A program made the translations under genes and the position numbers. Shown piece after piece: positions 23,767 through 36,843 of a DNA stretch of 64,000 nt. How positions within the stretch are numbered: position 1 is the stretch's first letter; each line of letters opens with the position of its first letter. The notes under the pieces were generated by a model. It did not search any database and was not told the DNA's origin. It worked only from the letters and a program-made list of their open reading frames with translations. This DNA is from Lithospermum erythrorhizon (taxonomy: Eukaryota; Streptophyta; Magnoliopsida; Boraginales; Boraginaceae): positions 1,364,001-1,428,000 of the forward strand of contig JADFUC010001995.1 in NCBI GenBank assembly GCA_019722365.1, given 5' to 3'.

Positions 23767-24769
23767 AAGTGAAGTTGACGATTGAATAATTGGAGTTGAG
23801 TCACCGTTTCATTATTGATTATAAAGATGAGTAATTAATTGGTGGTCATTGGCCACTGATGATATAATTTTGTTAAATTGGTTTAAAGTTACTAATTCAG
23901 AACTTTCCATTTGGAAAATGAAATATTAAAGCTGTTGGCTCACTAAGACTACTTAGAAAAGAAAATACAGTATAAATGAGAAATTTATTGTGTGGGGGGT
24001 GAAATGTTGCCTGTGGGGCAAATCCTTTCTTAATAGGTTAATTTAGCACACCAAACATATTTCGCATAAATAATATCTTGCAAAGTTAGATTTCTAATCT
24101 TCTAAACCTAGTTTATTTATCTTAATTAAGATTCTAATCTTTTTGAAAATTTTGATCTTTCCTAATTAACCCTGAAAGATTCAAATTCAAGACTCTAACA
24201 GAGGGAGATATGATCAAACTTTGGTAATTTTAAATCCAAGAATGGCATATGATACAATAATCTATCCTTAGGAACTAATTTCCCAAAGAAAATGGCATAC
24301 CTATTGAGTTTTATTTATTATGAGAAAAGTAAGCCTCATATACTATTTTTAATTAATAGATTCGTTTTTTGACAAAACTTACAGATTAATTTATGTGCGA
24401 CTCTAATAAATATAAAAATTATGTAATTGGATTTGATACTTAAAATACTTTATTTTTTCACAACAGAGTTATTTATGGTTAACGCTTTGACTCGAAAAAA
24501 AAGAAGTCAATTTGAATGACTAGCAGATTTCAAGAATTACATTTACATACAAATCAGGGGATGTTGGTTTCTGATTTCAAAACTTGGGAAGGAAAAATCT
24601 TCCCCAAAACTATATTACAGATTAAATAATGCGAGAAAAAGGGAAAATAATTCCTATCTAAAACATATTCTTTGTTTTCTACTATGTTACAACTCACATA
24701 CATCCCTTTCTTGGCGAAGGCCTTAAGGATAATGTATACATAGGAAGATGATATAATGGCATGACTTAC
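23767..24769. other. Spacer between convergent CYP86A and DNA2 genes
   Basis: No coding frame recognised. It should contain the 3' UTRs of both convergent genes; the sequence is AT-rich with no clear repeat ends. Confidence 0.55.
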
Positions 24770-27700
24770 TCATCTGATCTGAGAGCATCTTTTAAGCTCC
24801 ATTTTCTGATCTAAGTCCTTCTTGGAGACGCTCAAAATGGATGTTTGCTCGTCGACCTTCTCAATCAGAAGCTTTAACAGAGGCACTCTTGATAAAGTTC
24901 TACAAGAGCCTACCATTATCAACTTCTTCTGTTCAAAGAAAAAGAAATGCTGTTATTGGTGTAAGTGATTTATAGCCATTACATGTAACTACAAACTTCA
25001 TTCTATTGCAACAAGAACATGTACTGTTTATGAAATAAATAATTAAAATGGATACTGCCAAACTTTCCACCAACTCACAAACACTGTAGTGTACACAATT
25101 ATTCACTTTGAACGATATATAAAAACACTGACTGATGATAGTAACAGCTCATAACTATAACTCATATCAAGATGACAGATTTAAGAAAAAACCTTGGCAC
25201 GTGTTATTGCAACGTTGATTCTGTGCCAGTCACCCAGCAATGAAGAAAGACAGCTCTTCGAATTCTCATTTGACCTAACAAATGATACTAATATACAATC
25301 TTTATCCCTACCCTGCAGTCCAAAAGTAAATAACAATGTTAATTCTTATAGTATTGCAAATGTTACATATAGCTTATACGGTATATCTGTTGAAACTCGT
25401 GAAATACCTGATGAGAATCACCCAGGACTTCTTAGAAGCCATATGGACTTATTTATAACTTTTATATGGAGAGTACAGTGACTACAATTATTTGTTAAGC
25501 AGGCATAACATTGAATACACTACGCAATACTTGTAACAGAACACTAATGTGTCAGATGCTACAAAGAAGCTGCATACCCACTTCTACAATTATAATACCC
25601 ACCCAATTTAGGGATTACAACAGGCAGAAGATTACATTGAAGAATAGAAGTGAATAGGTATTAAGCAAAACATATTGCAGCGCATGAACTTGGGATATGC
25701 CACAATGATATAATTACATAAACTCAACTCATTTGCAGCGGACTATACATTATAGAAATTTAGAAGCTAATAGAAAGGCATAAATCTAAGAAACATGAAA
25801 ATTTGAAATTGCAGAAACTGTACCGAAATGCATATGGAGTATCAGTTAAAGCTAACCTGGTACTTGTCAATAGTATGTATCTCCACGGATTTGGTAATAA
25901 CCTTTGAGCGGATTAAGGTTTTCAAGAAATTATAAGATTGTGATAATACCAATGTTTTGTTCTTCAATGCCCAATGTTTGCTTGATGAATATTTTCCAGC
26001 TATCAAGAAACGACTCAAACAGAGAACCTTTCAATTTGGAAAATACCAAGATAATTACCTCTGCTGAAATAATGTTAGAGTTGGATTGAGGATTCGTGCT
26101 TCATATTCTGGGTAGAAACATATCTGTTTAAAATGAATGAATAGCATAGGTATTAAAAATGGTAAATTAATTGGGAGTTTCACATTGTAAATACTTTTTG
26201 GGTCTATATTAAGGATTTAACACCTGATAAATTCGAAGAACCTTGGTGAGTGAGTTCATCTGGGGATAAGGGTTTTGTATGATGATATACCAAGGTTGTG
26301 TGCTGGGGGTGGCTCTTAAAGCCCGTAACTACTTACAGGCTTGGACACGGAAAATGCTACAAATCAAACAAGTCTAGAGATGGGATGTCGAGAAGAGAAA
26401 ACAAGTCTTTCAAATTTTAAATGAATAACAAGTTCACATTACTCCAGGTAATCTTGGTACACGGAGAGGACAAAGCCAATGAAAATAGAAAATTCTAAAG
26501 TGAAAAGATAACATGGCTGCTTTTTAATAGTCGGTATGAGACTATGAGAAGAGAATTATATACATGTATCATGTATGCATTGGAATTTTTTGTAACTACA
26601 TAAATGTAGGTGCATTCTTCAAGTTTATGCAAATTGCTTACTTCCTTAAGCCATGAAGGTGCGGATGTTACACATTTATACTGGAGTTTTGCATTTGCTA
26701 TGTCCGAAGATCCGCAGCGCAATCTGTTACCGTATATTAAAGCATTTGATAGCTCCATAATGGGTGCACACATACGATACTGCATGTGGTTACAAGCCAG
26801 GATTAGTTAATAAATATGGGATAAACACGATAATGGAAGTCTTCAAAGAGCTTGTTATATGACCTGGCTTCGCAAAGCTGAAATGGCCTGAGGATGAGCT
26901 TCTGAGAGTCTGCAAAACAGGCTAACAGCCATTCCATTCTCTTTCGCCTCTGTGCTCTATTATTAAACAATGAGTTCAAATTTTAGCCCAAGGTAAGTTT
27001 CAGCAGGGAACATCATAGATTTGGTAGATTTAGAAAAGAAAAATGAAGACCTGGACCAATGGTGGTAATTGGTAATGATCCCCCACGAGAACAAACTTGG
27101 ATGCCAATGTTAATGGTCCTAAAGATACCTGAACAACCCAACAATACACTGTTAATTCATATATATTTTTTTATTCGGAACATATTTTTCCAGGGGGTTC
27201 GTAAGATAACTAACGGAAGGGACAAATACTAAATCTGAAAAAAATCTTGATAGGGGAAACAAAATAAATCTTCCAGTTATTAACATAAGCACAAGGAGAA
27301 GATACGAAAAAGGGTGGAGGGGGGGAGAGGTTTCAAAGAAACGATGTAGCATCTATACTGTATAATGCATACATTTTATTCAAATTGAGGATTGGGTGGC
27401 ATCATGAAAACAATAATTAATATAAGAAGAGCCACCTTTTCAATTTTTGAGGTTGCTTTACAAAGATGGCCATCACATTTTCTCAACACATATTTATTGT
27501 TTACAAGTGAGCAAATTTGCTCAAATATATTTATTATTCAAAAAATAAATTTAATATGGTGTAGTTAACAAATGTGGTGTGCTAAAGTAAGCTCACAATG
27601 AGAAATGAGAAGAGCCAACAAACTTTGTTTTACCAATAGCAAATGTTTTTTCACATTAAATCGTACAGTAAGCTTGAATAATCCGTTTTCAGTGTTCACA

Positions 27701-30700
27701 AAGTGATTCTGAAACTCAGTTTCTGTCAAGCGAGTAAAATCACTATTCTAGAGGGAAAGAAACAGATGCCAATAAATATAGGGAAGTAATACTAGAGTAC
27801 ATACAGGTAGGGTAGTTTGCCCTGCTTCGTCCATGATGCATACATCAAACGTCTTGTTAGTAAGTAATGGGCTAGTAACCCCTAAACAAGTAACAGCAAC
27901 AACTTTGATGTGATCCATCTTTTGTTTAATATCTTCAGTACCACGCAGATCCATTTCTGTGATATAACATTATTGCTCACAATTAGGAGAACATGTTAAT
28001 AACTAAAAGCTAATATAATTTACTTATGACCCAACCTGACAAGCAATTTCCACGTACTTCTTCATGTACTGCTTCATATCTTCCAATTCTAATGAAATCA
28101 ATACCCTGAAGAAACTCTGATATCAGTCTTGGAAATATTTACCTAACAACAATAGGAACACTCAAATCTGACTTACATTGAATATCTAAAAGGGACTATG
28201 TTTTTCGCATGACAGCTTTAAATATTTTATTTATTTTTATTAGGATGACTTCTTCAGTTCAAAAGAGTGTAGAATTTATTTTTTTCAAGGTAGAACTATG
28301 CAACATCTGAGCTAATTTTGAAAGATATTAGTCATCCTGAGTTCACATTCATAAAACATTATCCTAAATCAAGAGCCATGTATCTTGCTATAGTTGAGCA
28401 GAAAAAGCTAAGGGGGGTAGACAGAGAACTTTCTAGAAGTGCATGCTCTAATGCAATAATGTTTCTACAAGACTCCGCTGGAGTTAATATAACACTTGTG
28501 CAACTGCAAAACAAGCACTGTACTTATAAATGAAATAAATTGAAAAGGCCATGATTCAGTAGGCATATGAATGTGCAGAAACAAAGGCAAGAAAAATAAA
28601 GGGGAAGTCAAGGTTGTACAAAAACCCAATAATATTCAACAATAGATCTAAAATTTCGCAGCTATGATAAAGTAACGTATTTACTGATAAGTCTTGGGTC
28701 ACTCTAACCTGTGGAGATGATATTATGAGCCCTTCTTACTAATCGACAGACTCATAAACATATACAGATCGCCATAAGGATCATAAGATTTGGTATAACC
28801 AAAAACCAGAGATTACCTGAGCTTTTAACTTGATAAGCAAATTGTCAACCGCTGTATTTGTGTATGACGTCAGCAGAATTGATGAGCCTCTGACCAGGCA
28901 TTCCCAGTATAAGTGTGTAATCTTGAGCCGCTAGTATCTGAGATTCAAATAAATGGGTTCGTGTCATTTAACTTCCATCTTAGACATCTTACATTGCTAC
29001 TTTTATATCATTAGCTGATATTATAAAAAACATGAAATTGGCTGACATTATAAAAAAACATGAAATTATAAATAACTGAATATCATTAGCAAACCTTGAA
29101 TATAGCTCTACGCTGATCATCATTCAAACTTTTCTCCGACCATATGTAAGATGAAGCTGGATCTTGACTAAACACACATCCACTATCAAATCTAGGAACC
29201 TGCAACATATGCTCAACAAAACTTCAGACCTTTGTTTCTGTATCAGGAAATATAGGAAAGATATGATTTTCAGCTTTCACCTCAAGATCAACAATCATCT
29301 TCCTCAAACGAGAACTCTGCTCATTTTGTAGAAAAAGTTGAATGAGATTGAACCTTCACATAAGAAAAGATGTTGGGTTAGTATTGTCAGACAAATCCAT
29401 TGATAAGGTAGAAGTACAGAAAAGAATCAGTCATAGTAATACCTCATTAATGCAAATGATGACATGATTTCATCTTTATCAATCCGCCAGACCTGGTTTT
29501 CGAGGTCTTGTAAGATTGAAGCAGATTTACTACCTGGAAGCCTTAGTCGCCTGGGAAAAGAGACCTGTTATTCATACGGAAAGGGAGTCTATTAAGATGA
29601 TAGAAATGGCTCAAGTATCAGAGTATTACATTCTGTATTAGCCAAAAGTATCAGAGTCTATGAGTCTATGACATCTAACCTAGAGTTACTGCAGGGATAC
29701 AATGAGACTACTACAGCAAATAACAAACAGAATGTAACCCAGAGTTTCAGATGTTCTGTATTAGCAATGTTCTTTCTCATTCTAGAAACACAAATTAATT
29801 TAATTTGTAACGATGAGAAATAACTCTTTATATAATATTTACCGTGATATAGGAAGAAGTAAAATCCGTTATGGACCCATTGGCGATAGGCAGTCGACCA
29901 GGTTCAGTACTTAGAATCTGCAACAGAGAACCAATTTGAGTTGACGATTGATAATCACAATAAAAAAATGTATTCATATTGCTTGCATAAAGTAACAAAC
30001 ATATTATAACTAAAAGGAATATGAACGGGCTGACACAACTAGCATTTAAGATTGATAAGGTACAACACCTAAAAAAGACAGACAGGGTTCATGGTGTAAC
30101 AAAAGAACAAAAGACCATAAACACTAATATTTCAATATTTCAGTGACACAATTTTTTATGGGGTGAAGAAATAAAAAATTAAGATTAATAAAAATGAAAA
30201 AAACCCAAAGAACATAAAGATGTAAGTTTGACAAGTATATTATGGTAAAGCAATAAATGGGCACTGCTCAGAGACATAATATTAGTGTCGTATTTTGCAT
30301 GTTGATGACTATACTCTAACTCAAAAAAGCTATACTGCCTAATCTTTCAATACAACATCCATTAATGAGAATATAAGACACTCTTCACTTGCAAGCCCTG
30401 TTAGCTTTATATGTAGCAACTTCATGCCATAAAAATATGCAAGTGAACTTTAGAAACACAATGGCGTACCACATAGTCTCCTCTTTTGAACTTGCTATCT
30501 AAGTCCTTCATTGGCAATGGTAAGGACCTCATAGAACTTCTGTTTTGTTTTCCTGTATCTTGACGAACAAACCGATAAACAAATTGATTTCCACTGTAGA
30601 GGTTCCTTTCAAAGAATTTAACTGAAGGATCAATCATGAGCGCAGATAGAAAAGCAGACTGTCGATCAGTCCTCGAACTTTGAAAACTAAATATCTCTTT

Positions 30701-33700
30701 TTTTACAATCTGCAAATAGAAAGAAACTTGTATGTATTCCTCAGATTCTGAGACTTATACAAGATGGTTATGAAAAATAAAATAAAAAACATGATACCTC
30801 AGTTTCATGAGCTTCCAAGTCAATTAGCCTATCCCAATTCTTAAGGAAGCTAGTGTGAGTATTCGTTAAATGGTGAACAAGAGAATCAAACAAGTTGCCT
30901 AATCCACTGCTCTCCGTGCTTCCACCATATGCCTTAAAAACAAAATAACAATTGTCTAAGAGCCATCGAACACTAAACATCAATTATAAACTGTTCCAGA
31001 ATTATCACACCCCACTACTAAGATAACTTGTCTGCATTTAAGGACAATTATACCTTGTGGTAAATGGAACAGACATTGAGGTGGCGGCATCCTCTGCACA
31101 TGTTTGCACTCTGAAAGGGAAGGATAAGAATATTTGAAAAGACCTAACATATATTAAGAATATCCGCACACTAAGCATGCAATGAGAGTTTAATCATACC
31201 TGCAACATTGGTGGAAGCTGTTGAAGTGTTGTAGCCTTAAAAAGATCATTGGCTAGTTCATTCCGTCGCATTATAAGTCCAATTATGTCAGATCTTTTGA
31301 CAGAAATTCCCTTCATGTAGGTGCATATGCTCATTAATATATTGAACATTAAAAAGAGGGGAAACTTCAGTTTTGAAAGCTTGAATTACCTGAGTCTGAT
31401 CTGTCTGTAGATAGTACAACAGACCACAGTCAATTGTCTCCTTGTATCTGATAGAATCATAAGGAAAACAGGCAGAAATGGAAAACTATCAGAAAGGAAG
31501 CACACACTGCAGGGTTGCTTCTATATGTTTGACACTGACTATTTGACACACCTTTCAGACATTAAAAGAGTATATAACATCACTTGAGCACTATGTTCCA
31601 TTGATGACTGCATAACAGCAAACATTCAGTATATACGTATTTGGATGTAAGGAGATTCCAAATAGCTGGCACAGAGAATAAGCATCAGATTATTTTGAAG
31701 TCTTGTTATTCTTATTTAAATAAACTTACCTGCCCACGAGTTGCCTTGCCAGTTTTGAACTCCAAAGGCATCATCTTCTCAGTGATTTCTCCACAGCTGG
31801 ATTCTGCTTGAATACGCAGAGAGGCATCAACCATCCCTTTCAATCCATATTTAGGGGCCCATGCCATCTCTTCAATGTCAACTACCTGCAAGATCTCTTA
31901 TAAGTAACTAGTTTAACTTTTTACGCAACGACAACTAGTTAGATAGGCAGGACTCTTAAAAGTTAAAACACACGGGATAGGCACCAAACTGTGATGTGAT
32001 GTTCTGAACCCAACTCACATAAAACCGAAAACCTTCAGATGGTGATATTTAAAAAATGAATGTGCACAGTTAACTACATGAGAGAAATTAGGAGGTAAAT
32101 AACAAATACTCAGTAAGAAACTTCATAAGAATTCCAATGTAAGTAATTTGAATAGGGCACTCCCAACATTCAATCAGATAGATAATGCTTTTTATCTCAC
32201 CTCAGAGATATGTACCCCTTTCAGCCCTTCCTCAGAACCAAAATCTATCCCTTGAGTTCTGCAACCCTAAAATAATTAACTGAACTGTTTAATTAAAAGT
32301 AAAAATGTTTCATGCAGGTAATGTGATTTCAGTTTAATATAATGCAGATTGCAAATACAGCTTATTGACTGAAGTCGATATAATACCATCATAACATAGA
32401 ACTTCGCTAAATTCTAGGCATGAATCAAACGACGCAATTTAACCAAAAATCATAGATAGTCTATTAAATACTCCATATATGAAATCTACAATCTGTGACT
32501 AATGGGAATGACACGACAACTTAAATTAGATCGAGTCTGGAAGATCGTATTTTACTTTAATATCGAAGATTAAGATATTCAAAGATTAAGCCTTAGCCAA
32601 ATCATAAAAATTGATATTCAACATTACCAAGGTTCATAAATCTTACACAGGTTGGCATATGAGAAAACTTTGCTACTGAGTTCATCATTAGATAATGTAT
32701 GACCATGAAGAGATTGGTGCACCCTTTATTGGAAACATGCAGGACAAAGAGAATTCTTGGTGCACCCTTTATTGGAAACATGCAGGACAAAGAGAATTCT
32801 CCTTAGACATCAGTTTAAACTTTATTCAAATACCTGTGAATCTCTGAAGACATATATCCAGTTTAATAGCTTTGGAATTGCCTCGATTAGAATTTTGTAG
32901 GTAACGTTTTCATCCACTGTAAAAAAAACAAGCTTTAATAACATGATATAGGCTTCTTTCACATGTTCAAAGACAACAACTTAGATGTCGTAGATAAAAA
33001 GAGATGGCAGTGTAGTGAAATTACAGTAATTAAGAAATTGCATACAGCAACTGCAATCAAAGATTAGAGTTCTCCACCTCCACATGCATATAGACTTTCA
33101 AGATTTTTGTGAAGAACTATCCTTGCATACTCCTCCATGAATTCTTTGGAGACAATATCCTTAACCAACCCAGCCTGGGAGAAATAATCATCTTACTTAA
33201 TGGAAAATATAATACAAGATCTTCCGGTTAGAAAAGATATTAAAGGGAATGGAAGAAATGGAAGAAGGGCTTTGTTAGTCCTTCATACCTGAAATATTTG
33301 ATGAAGTAGAGTTCCGGTCAATGCAGCAATTGAATGCTCATTAGATTTGAGCCTCTCATCAAGGACAGCACGCCTTGGGCAACTGAAACTACCAGCTACC
33401 TAGTACATTAAGCGAGTAAGAATTTGATGAAATTTTATTGATATTAAATTGCTAACTAAACCAATAAGCAGGTGAAAGGTGCATAGAGTCAACAGCATGT
33501 TAAAAAACTAATTTACCCGAGTTCCTGACACCAAAATTTCTGGGTGCACAATCAGAAAATTTTTGTTGTGATTTATATCACACTTTCCCTCATCATCAAA
33601 TTCACCTAAAACATGGACAGTATCTCCAGGAGAAACAATGCTGTAGAACCTGACCAGAGAGATGTAAAGGTGAGATCAGACATCTCCAACTGAATCGATA

Positions 33701-36700
33701 CCATTGGAATGAATGACAAGGGGTAAAAGACAAATGAGCAAAGGACTCTTCAAAGATAAGTAAACAGTTGTCAACTTAGCAATCAATATATTAGAGCAAT
33801 TCAAGAGAAAACTTTTAGCTATATATAAGATACACGATGTGGATTAAGCTGCCATGTAATCACATTGTGGGTGAAGTAAAATTGGAAGAAAATGATAAAA
33901 TGACTAGACCCTGCAGGTGGTTCCCTCATTGGCTGCCTCAAATATTTAGTTGTCTATAGTAGTAGAAACTTCAAAAACAGAAGATTATGAAATTATATGT
34001 TTGTATCGAGGCAATCCGACAGCAGACTGCACTGTCAAATCAAGTATCTATTATGAGCTTCGACTACAATAACTTTATTATTCCGTGTCTCAGCACTTAA
34101 GAATACATGATTAACAGGCAGAAACAGATCAAGAATTGACTGCTTACCACTCATCCCAAAGTTGAACTGATCTTTCTAATCCACATTTTTCATTTAGCAA
34201 GCGAATATGCTGAAATTAATTAAACAGATAATTAATCGAATAAATTCATATATAATTTCAGGCAAATAGTGAAGTTTGCAAACCTTGAAAGAAGATTTAG
34301 AACCAGAGGAACCAATAAAACCTTGCTTCTCAGTAACCTACGAGTTTGACAAGTATTGAAAGTCGTTAAGTAGATATAATCTGACAGAAACAAAGTATTA
34401 AGACAAAAAAAAAGTTGGATACCTCCAGCACAAGAAAATTAATATTTAAAGCATCCTTATCAATTTTGGATTCAGCATATAGATGTTCTTCTTCAAGTTG
34501 AGGATAAGATGCTGTTGTTCTCTCACCACTAGAGCCTACATTTATGTCATGGCGACCAGATTCCTCTCCAGAAATTACAGTTTCTACTTTATCTAAGAGC
34601 TCAATGAGAGCCTGAAAAGGAAGAGAGCATCTCAGTCGTAAAGATGTAAAAGTTTTATATGTTTCCTATACTTGAGATCACCATGCTAGAAACTTTAACT
34701 AAAGTGTCTGTGACAGTCTACACAATCAGTGCTTATGGAGTAGTAAAGACTAAAGAAGTTGACAGGGAAAAGTAAATTTGAAGAGAATCACTATTATACC
34801 TTATTGTGCCTCCTTAACCCCAGGTCTTCAGGAGCTCCACCCGTAACATCTTTATAACTGGACTATATTATAATCAACACAATGAGAATACCATCTGAAA
34901 TACTTCAACAGTTTTATAATTTAATAAAAATGTAACTACCTCATCATAGAAAGAGGAGACAGAACAAGGAGTAGTATATGTGCTGTTTGTAGACCCTTTG
35001 TTGGTAGCTCTATTCTTCAGGTCTTCATTGATTTCAAGATGACAAGCAGCATCTTCACTACAGACCTTCCTCGAGCTAATCTTATTTAGACGTGCAGAGG
35101 ACTTTTTAGCCATGTTTGAAAGGGGTGAAGAAATCCATTTCTCAAGCTTACCTGCTGGAACCGGAGAAGTCTGTGTGTATCAGATTCTAATTAGTCCTGA
35201 TATTCTAACATTTCAATACAAGAAAGGACGTAGGAAACCCAGTAACTCATTCTAGAAGAAATAGTAACCTTTTTCTTCGAACATTGTTGGAAATTCATGG
35301 AGTTGAACCTAGAAGAATCTGCCAGTATTTTAATCATATCTACTGAATGGTTAGGCTTCCGCTTGGACATGGCCTGCAGCCGTTCATTTATTGGAGAAAT
35401 CTTCCAAGAAACCTCATCACCTCCATCATCTTGGCTTTGCTTTATCAGCTATTAAGAAACTTGAACACGTTACAAAAAGACTGCATTTTAAAAATCTAGC
35501 ACAATAAAATTTGTCATTGAAGAGTCCTTATGCTAAGTGTTTCAGCTGAGCAAGAAAAGTAACTTATAAAATGCATTCATTACCACAGTTGCAGTTGAAC
35601 TGGACATACAAAACACTATGTGCAATTACTGGTAGCTTTTTTGTTTCATAAGATTCAAACCATCACACATTAAACTACATAGCCCCCTTAACCCAACATG
35701 ACGAAAAGAAAACTCAACAATGAATGCTGCTAGCTAAAGAAAAAGTGGTATTAGAAACTAGAATATACAATAGCTTGGGACCATATCCAATTATTGCCTC
35801 TGATGGCTTAGTTACTATAAGCCACTATTGTAAGTTTCACTTCATATCCATTTGATTCTTATTTTCTGGTCCTATAAGCTGAAAATTAATAGCTCGTGAT
35901 GATACAATACCAAGTCAAGAACTTGTAATGTCTAATCAGTAAATGTAACAATTTGCGTGATCATACATCACTGCATTATTAATCTTATACAAATTCGAAT
36001 TGTGAAAAGGATGTGTGTTAATTATTTAACCTAGTCCTCTCATCAATAGCAAAATAAAAACTATTTAACAGCAACTAAAATATACAAAATCATAATTAAA
36101 TAACAATTCAAAATTGCAAAGATAATCACCATTCCGGGCGAGAATTTAACCCGCTTAACCGACACCGCTTTAAACACATCCGGCGATGCTTCATCTTTAT
36201 CCCCATCCACATCAACCACACCCGGCACCTGATTCTCGATTGGGGTAATCTCAGGGGACTTAGCCTCCCTCTCCCCCTCCCTCCTTAAATTCCCCCCATT
36301 CTTCCTACTCTCTTCCAACCCATCATCAACAACACCATCACTACTCCCATTCGCACAAATTTCCCCAACTTCGAAACTTGTCCCACTTCCCATTCTATTC
36401 TCGATTCCAGAACCCTCCAAACATCCATTGACAACACCAACACTACTCCCATTTGCACAAATTTCACCAAAATTGCAACTTTTCCTAATTTCTGTACGAT
36501 TCTTGATTCCAGAATCCTCCAAACCACCATTAACAACACCAAAACTACTCCCATTTTCACTAATTTCACCAAGTTTGCAACTTTTTTCAATTTCCATACG
36601 ATTTTTGCTTCCAGAAACAAAACCCACAAAGCAATTCTTATTATTTCCATTATTCGAAAGTGCGTGAGAATTAGGGTTTTGCGGGTTTTTCGGTTTGTGG

Positions 36701-36843
36701 GAATTGGAATTTTGAGTATGTTTTTCGAAGAAATGTTGAATACCAAATTTAGTAGGTTGAGAATGTTGATGCTGATTATGATGATTATCTTTGTTGGTTG
36801 ACTTTTTCGTTGACCCAGAAGAAGCTCTCTTTTTTGGAGGCAT
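24770..36843 (-). CDS. DNA2: DNA2/JHS1 DNA replication nuclease-helicase, P-loop missing
   Basis: Bifunctional flap nuclease and SF1 helicase for Okazaki-fragment maturation and end resection in the nucleus. Exons in reading order: 36130-36843, 35269-35448, 34940-35170, 34800-34862, 34423-34611, 34284-34337, 34148-34209, 33517-33649, 33289-33399, 33078-33174, 32834-32916, 32201-32266, 31730-31885, 31552-31607, 31390-31447, 31200-31310, 31054-31110, 30798-30932, 30470-30709, 29843-29917, 29443-29564, 29281-29353, 29095-29199, 28817-28937, 28036-28105, 27805-27956, 27051-27128, 26864-26956, 26642-26779, (tentative) 26184-26223, 26059-26123, 25857-25999, 25193-25312, 24770-24928. Phases agree up to 28937. 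The N-terminus ([21 protein letters not shown]) is basic and may bind PCNA. Nuclease: [33 protein letters not shown]; Fe-S cysteines in CPRRA and [10 protein letters not shown]. Helicase: [59 protein letters not shown]. About 1,450 codons. Walker A is absent from exon 28817-28937, and exons at 25857-26223 have short indels. Confidence 0.93.
28817..28937 (-). other. DNA2 exon with internal loss of the Walker A segment
   Basis: On the minus strand the exon runs [15 protein letters not shown] and then jumps to the segment that in other frames reads [17 protein letters not shown]. The family has G-T-G-K-T and about a dozen further residues in between. The junction is at about 28892/28893. The exon is 121 bases; about 47 more would restore the expected length and phase, so the loss also shifts the frame and creates a TGA. 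Flanking splice sites are intact. Confidence 0.85.
29014..29067. repeat. Tandem duplication of 27 bases in a DNA2 intron
   Basis: GCTGATATTATAAAAAACAT is followed by GAAATTG, then the unit repeats with one substitution and one extra A. A short local duplication without coding effect. Confidence 0.85.
32714..32799. repeat. Perfect tandem duplication of 43 bases in a DNA2 intron
   Basis: The unit at 32714-32756 starts TTGGTGCACCCTTTATTGG and ends AAAGAGAATTC. It is repeated base for base at 32757-32799. It lies in the intron before exon 32201-32266 and does not touch splice sites. Confidence 0.95.

Noticed and set aside
25194..25481. 95-codon plus-strand open frame
   Set aside because: Its first part is antisense to the DNA2 exon encoding the [14 protein letters not shown] segment, and the rest is intron.
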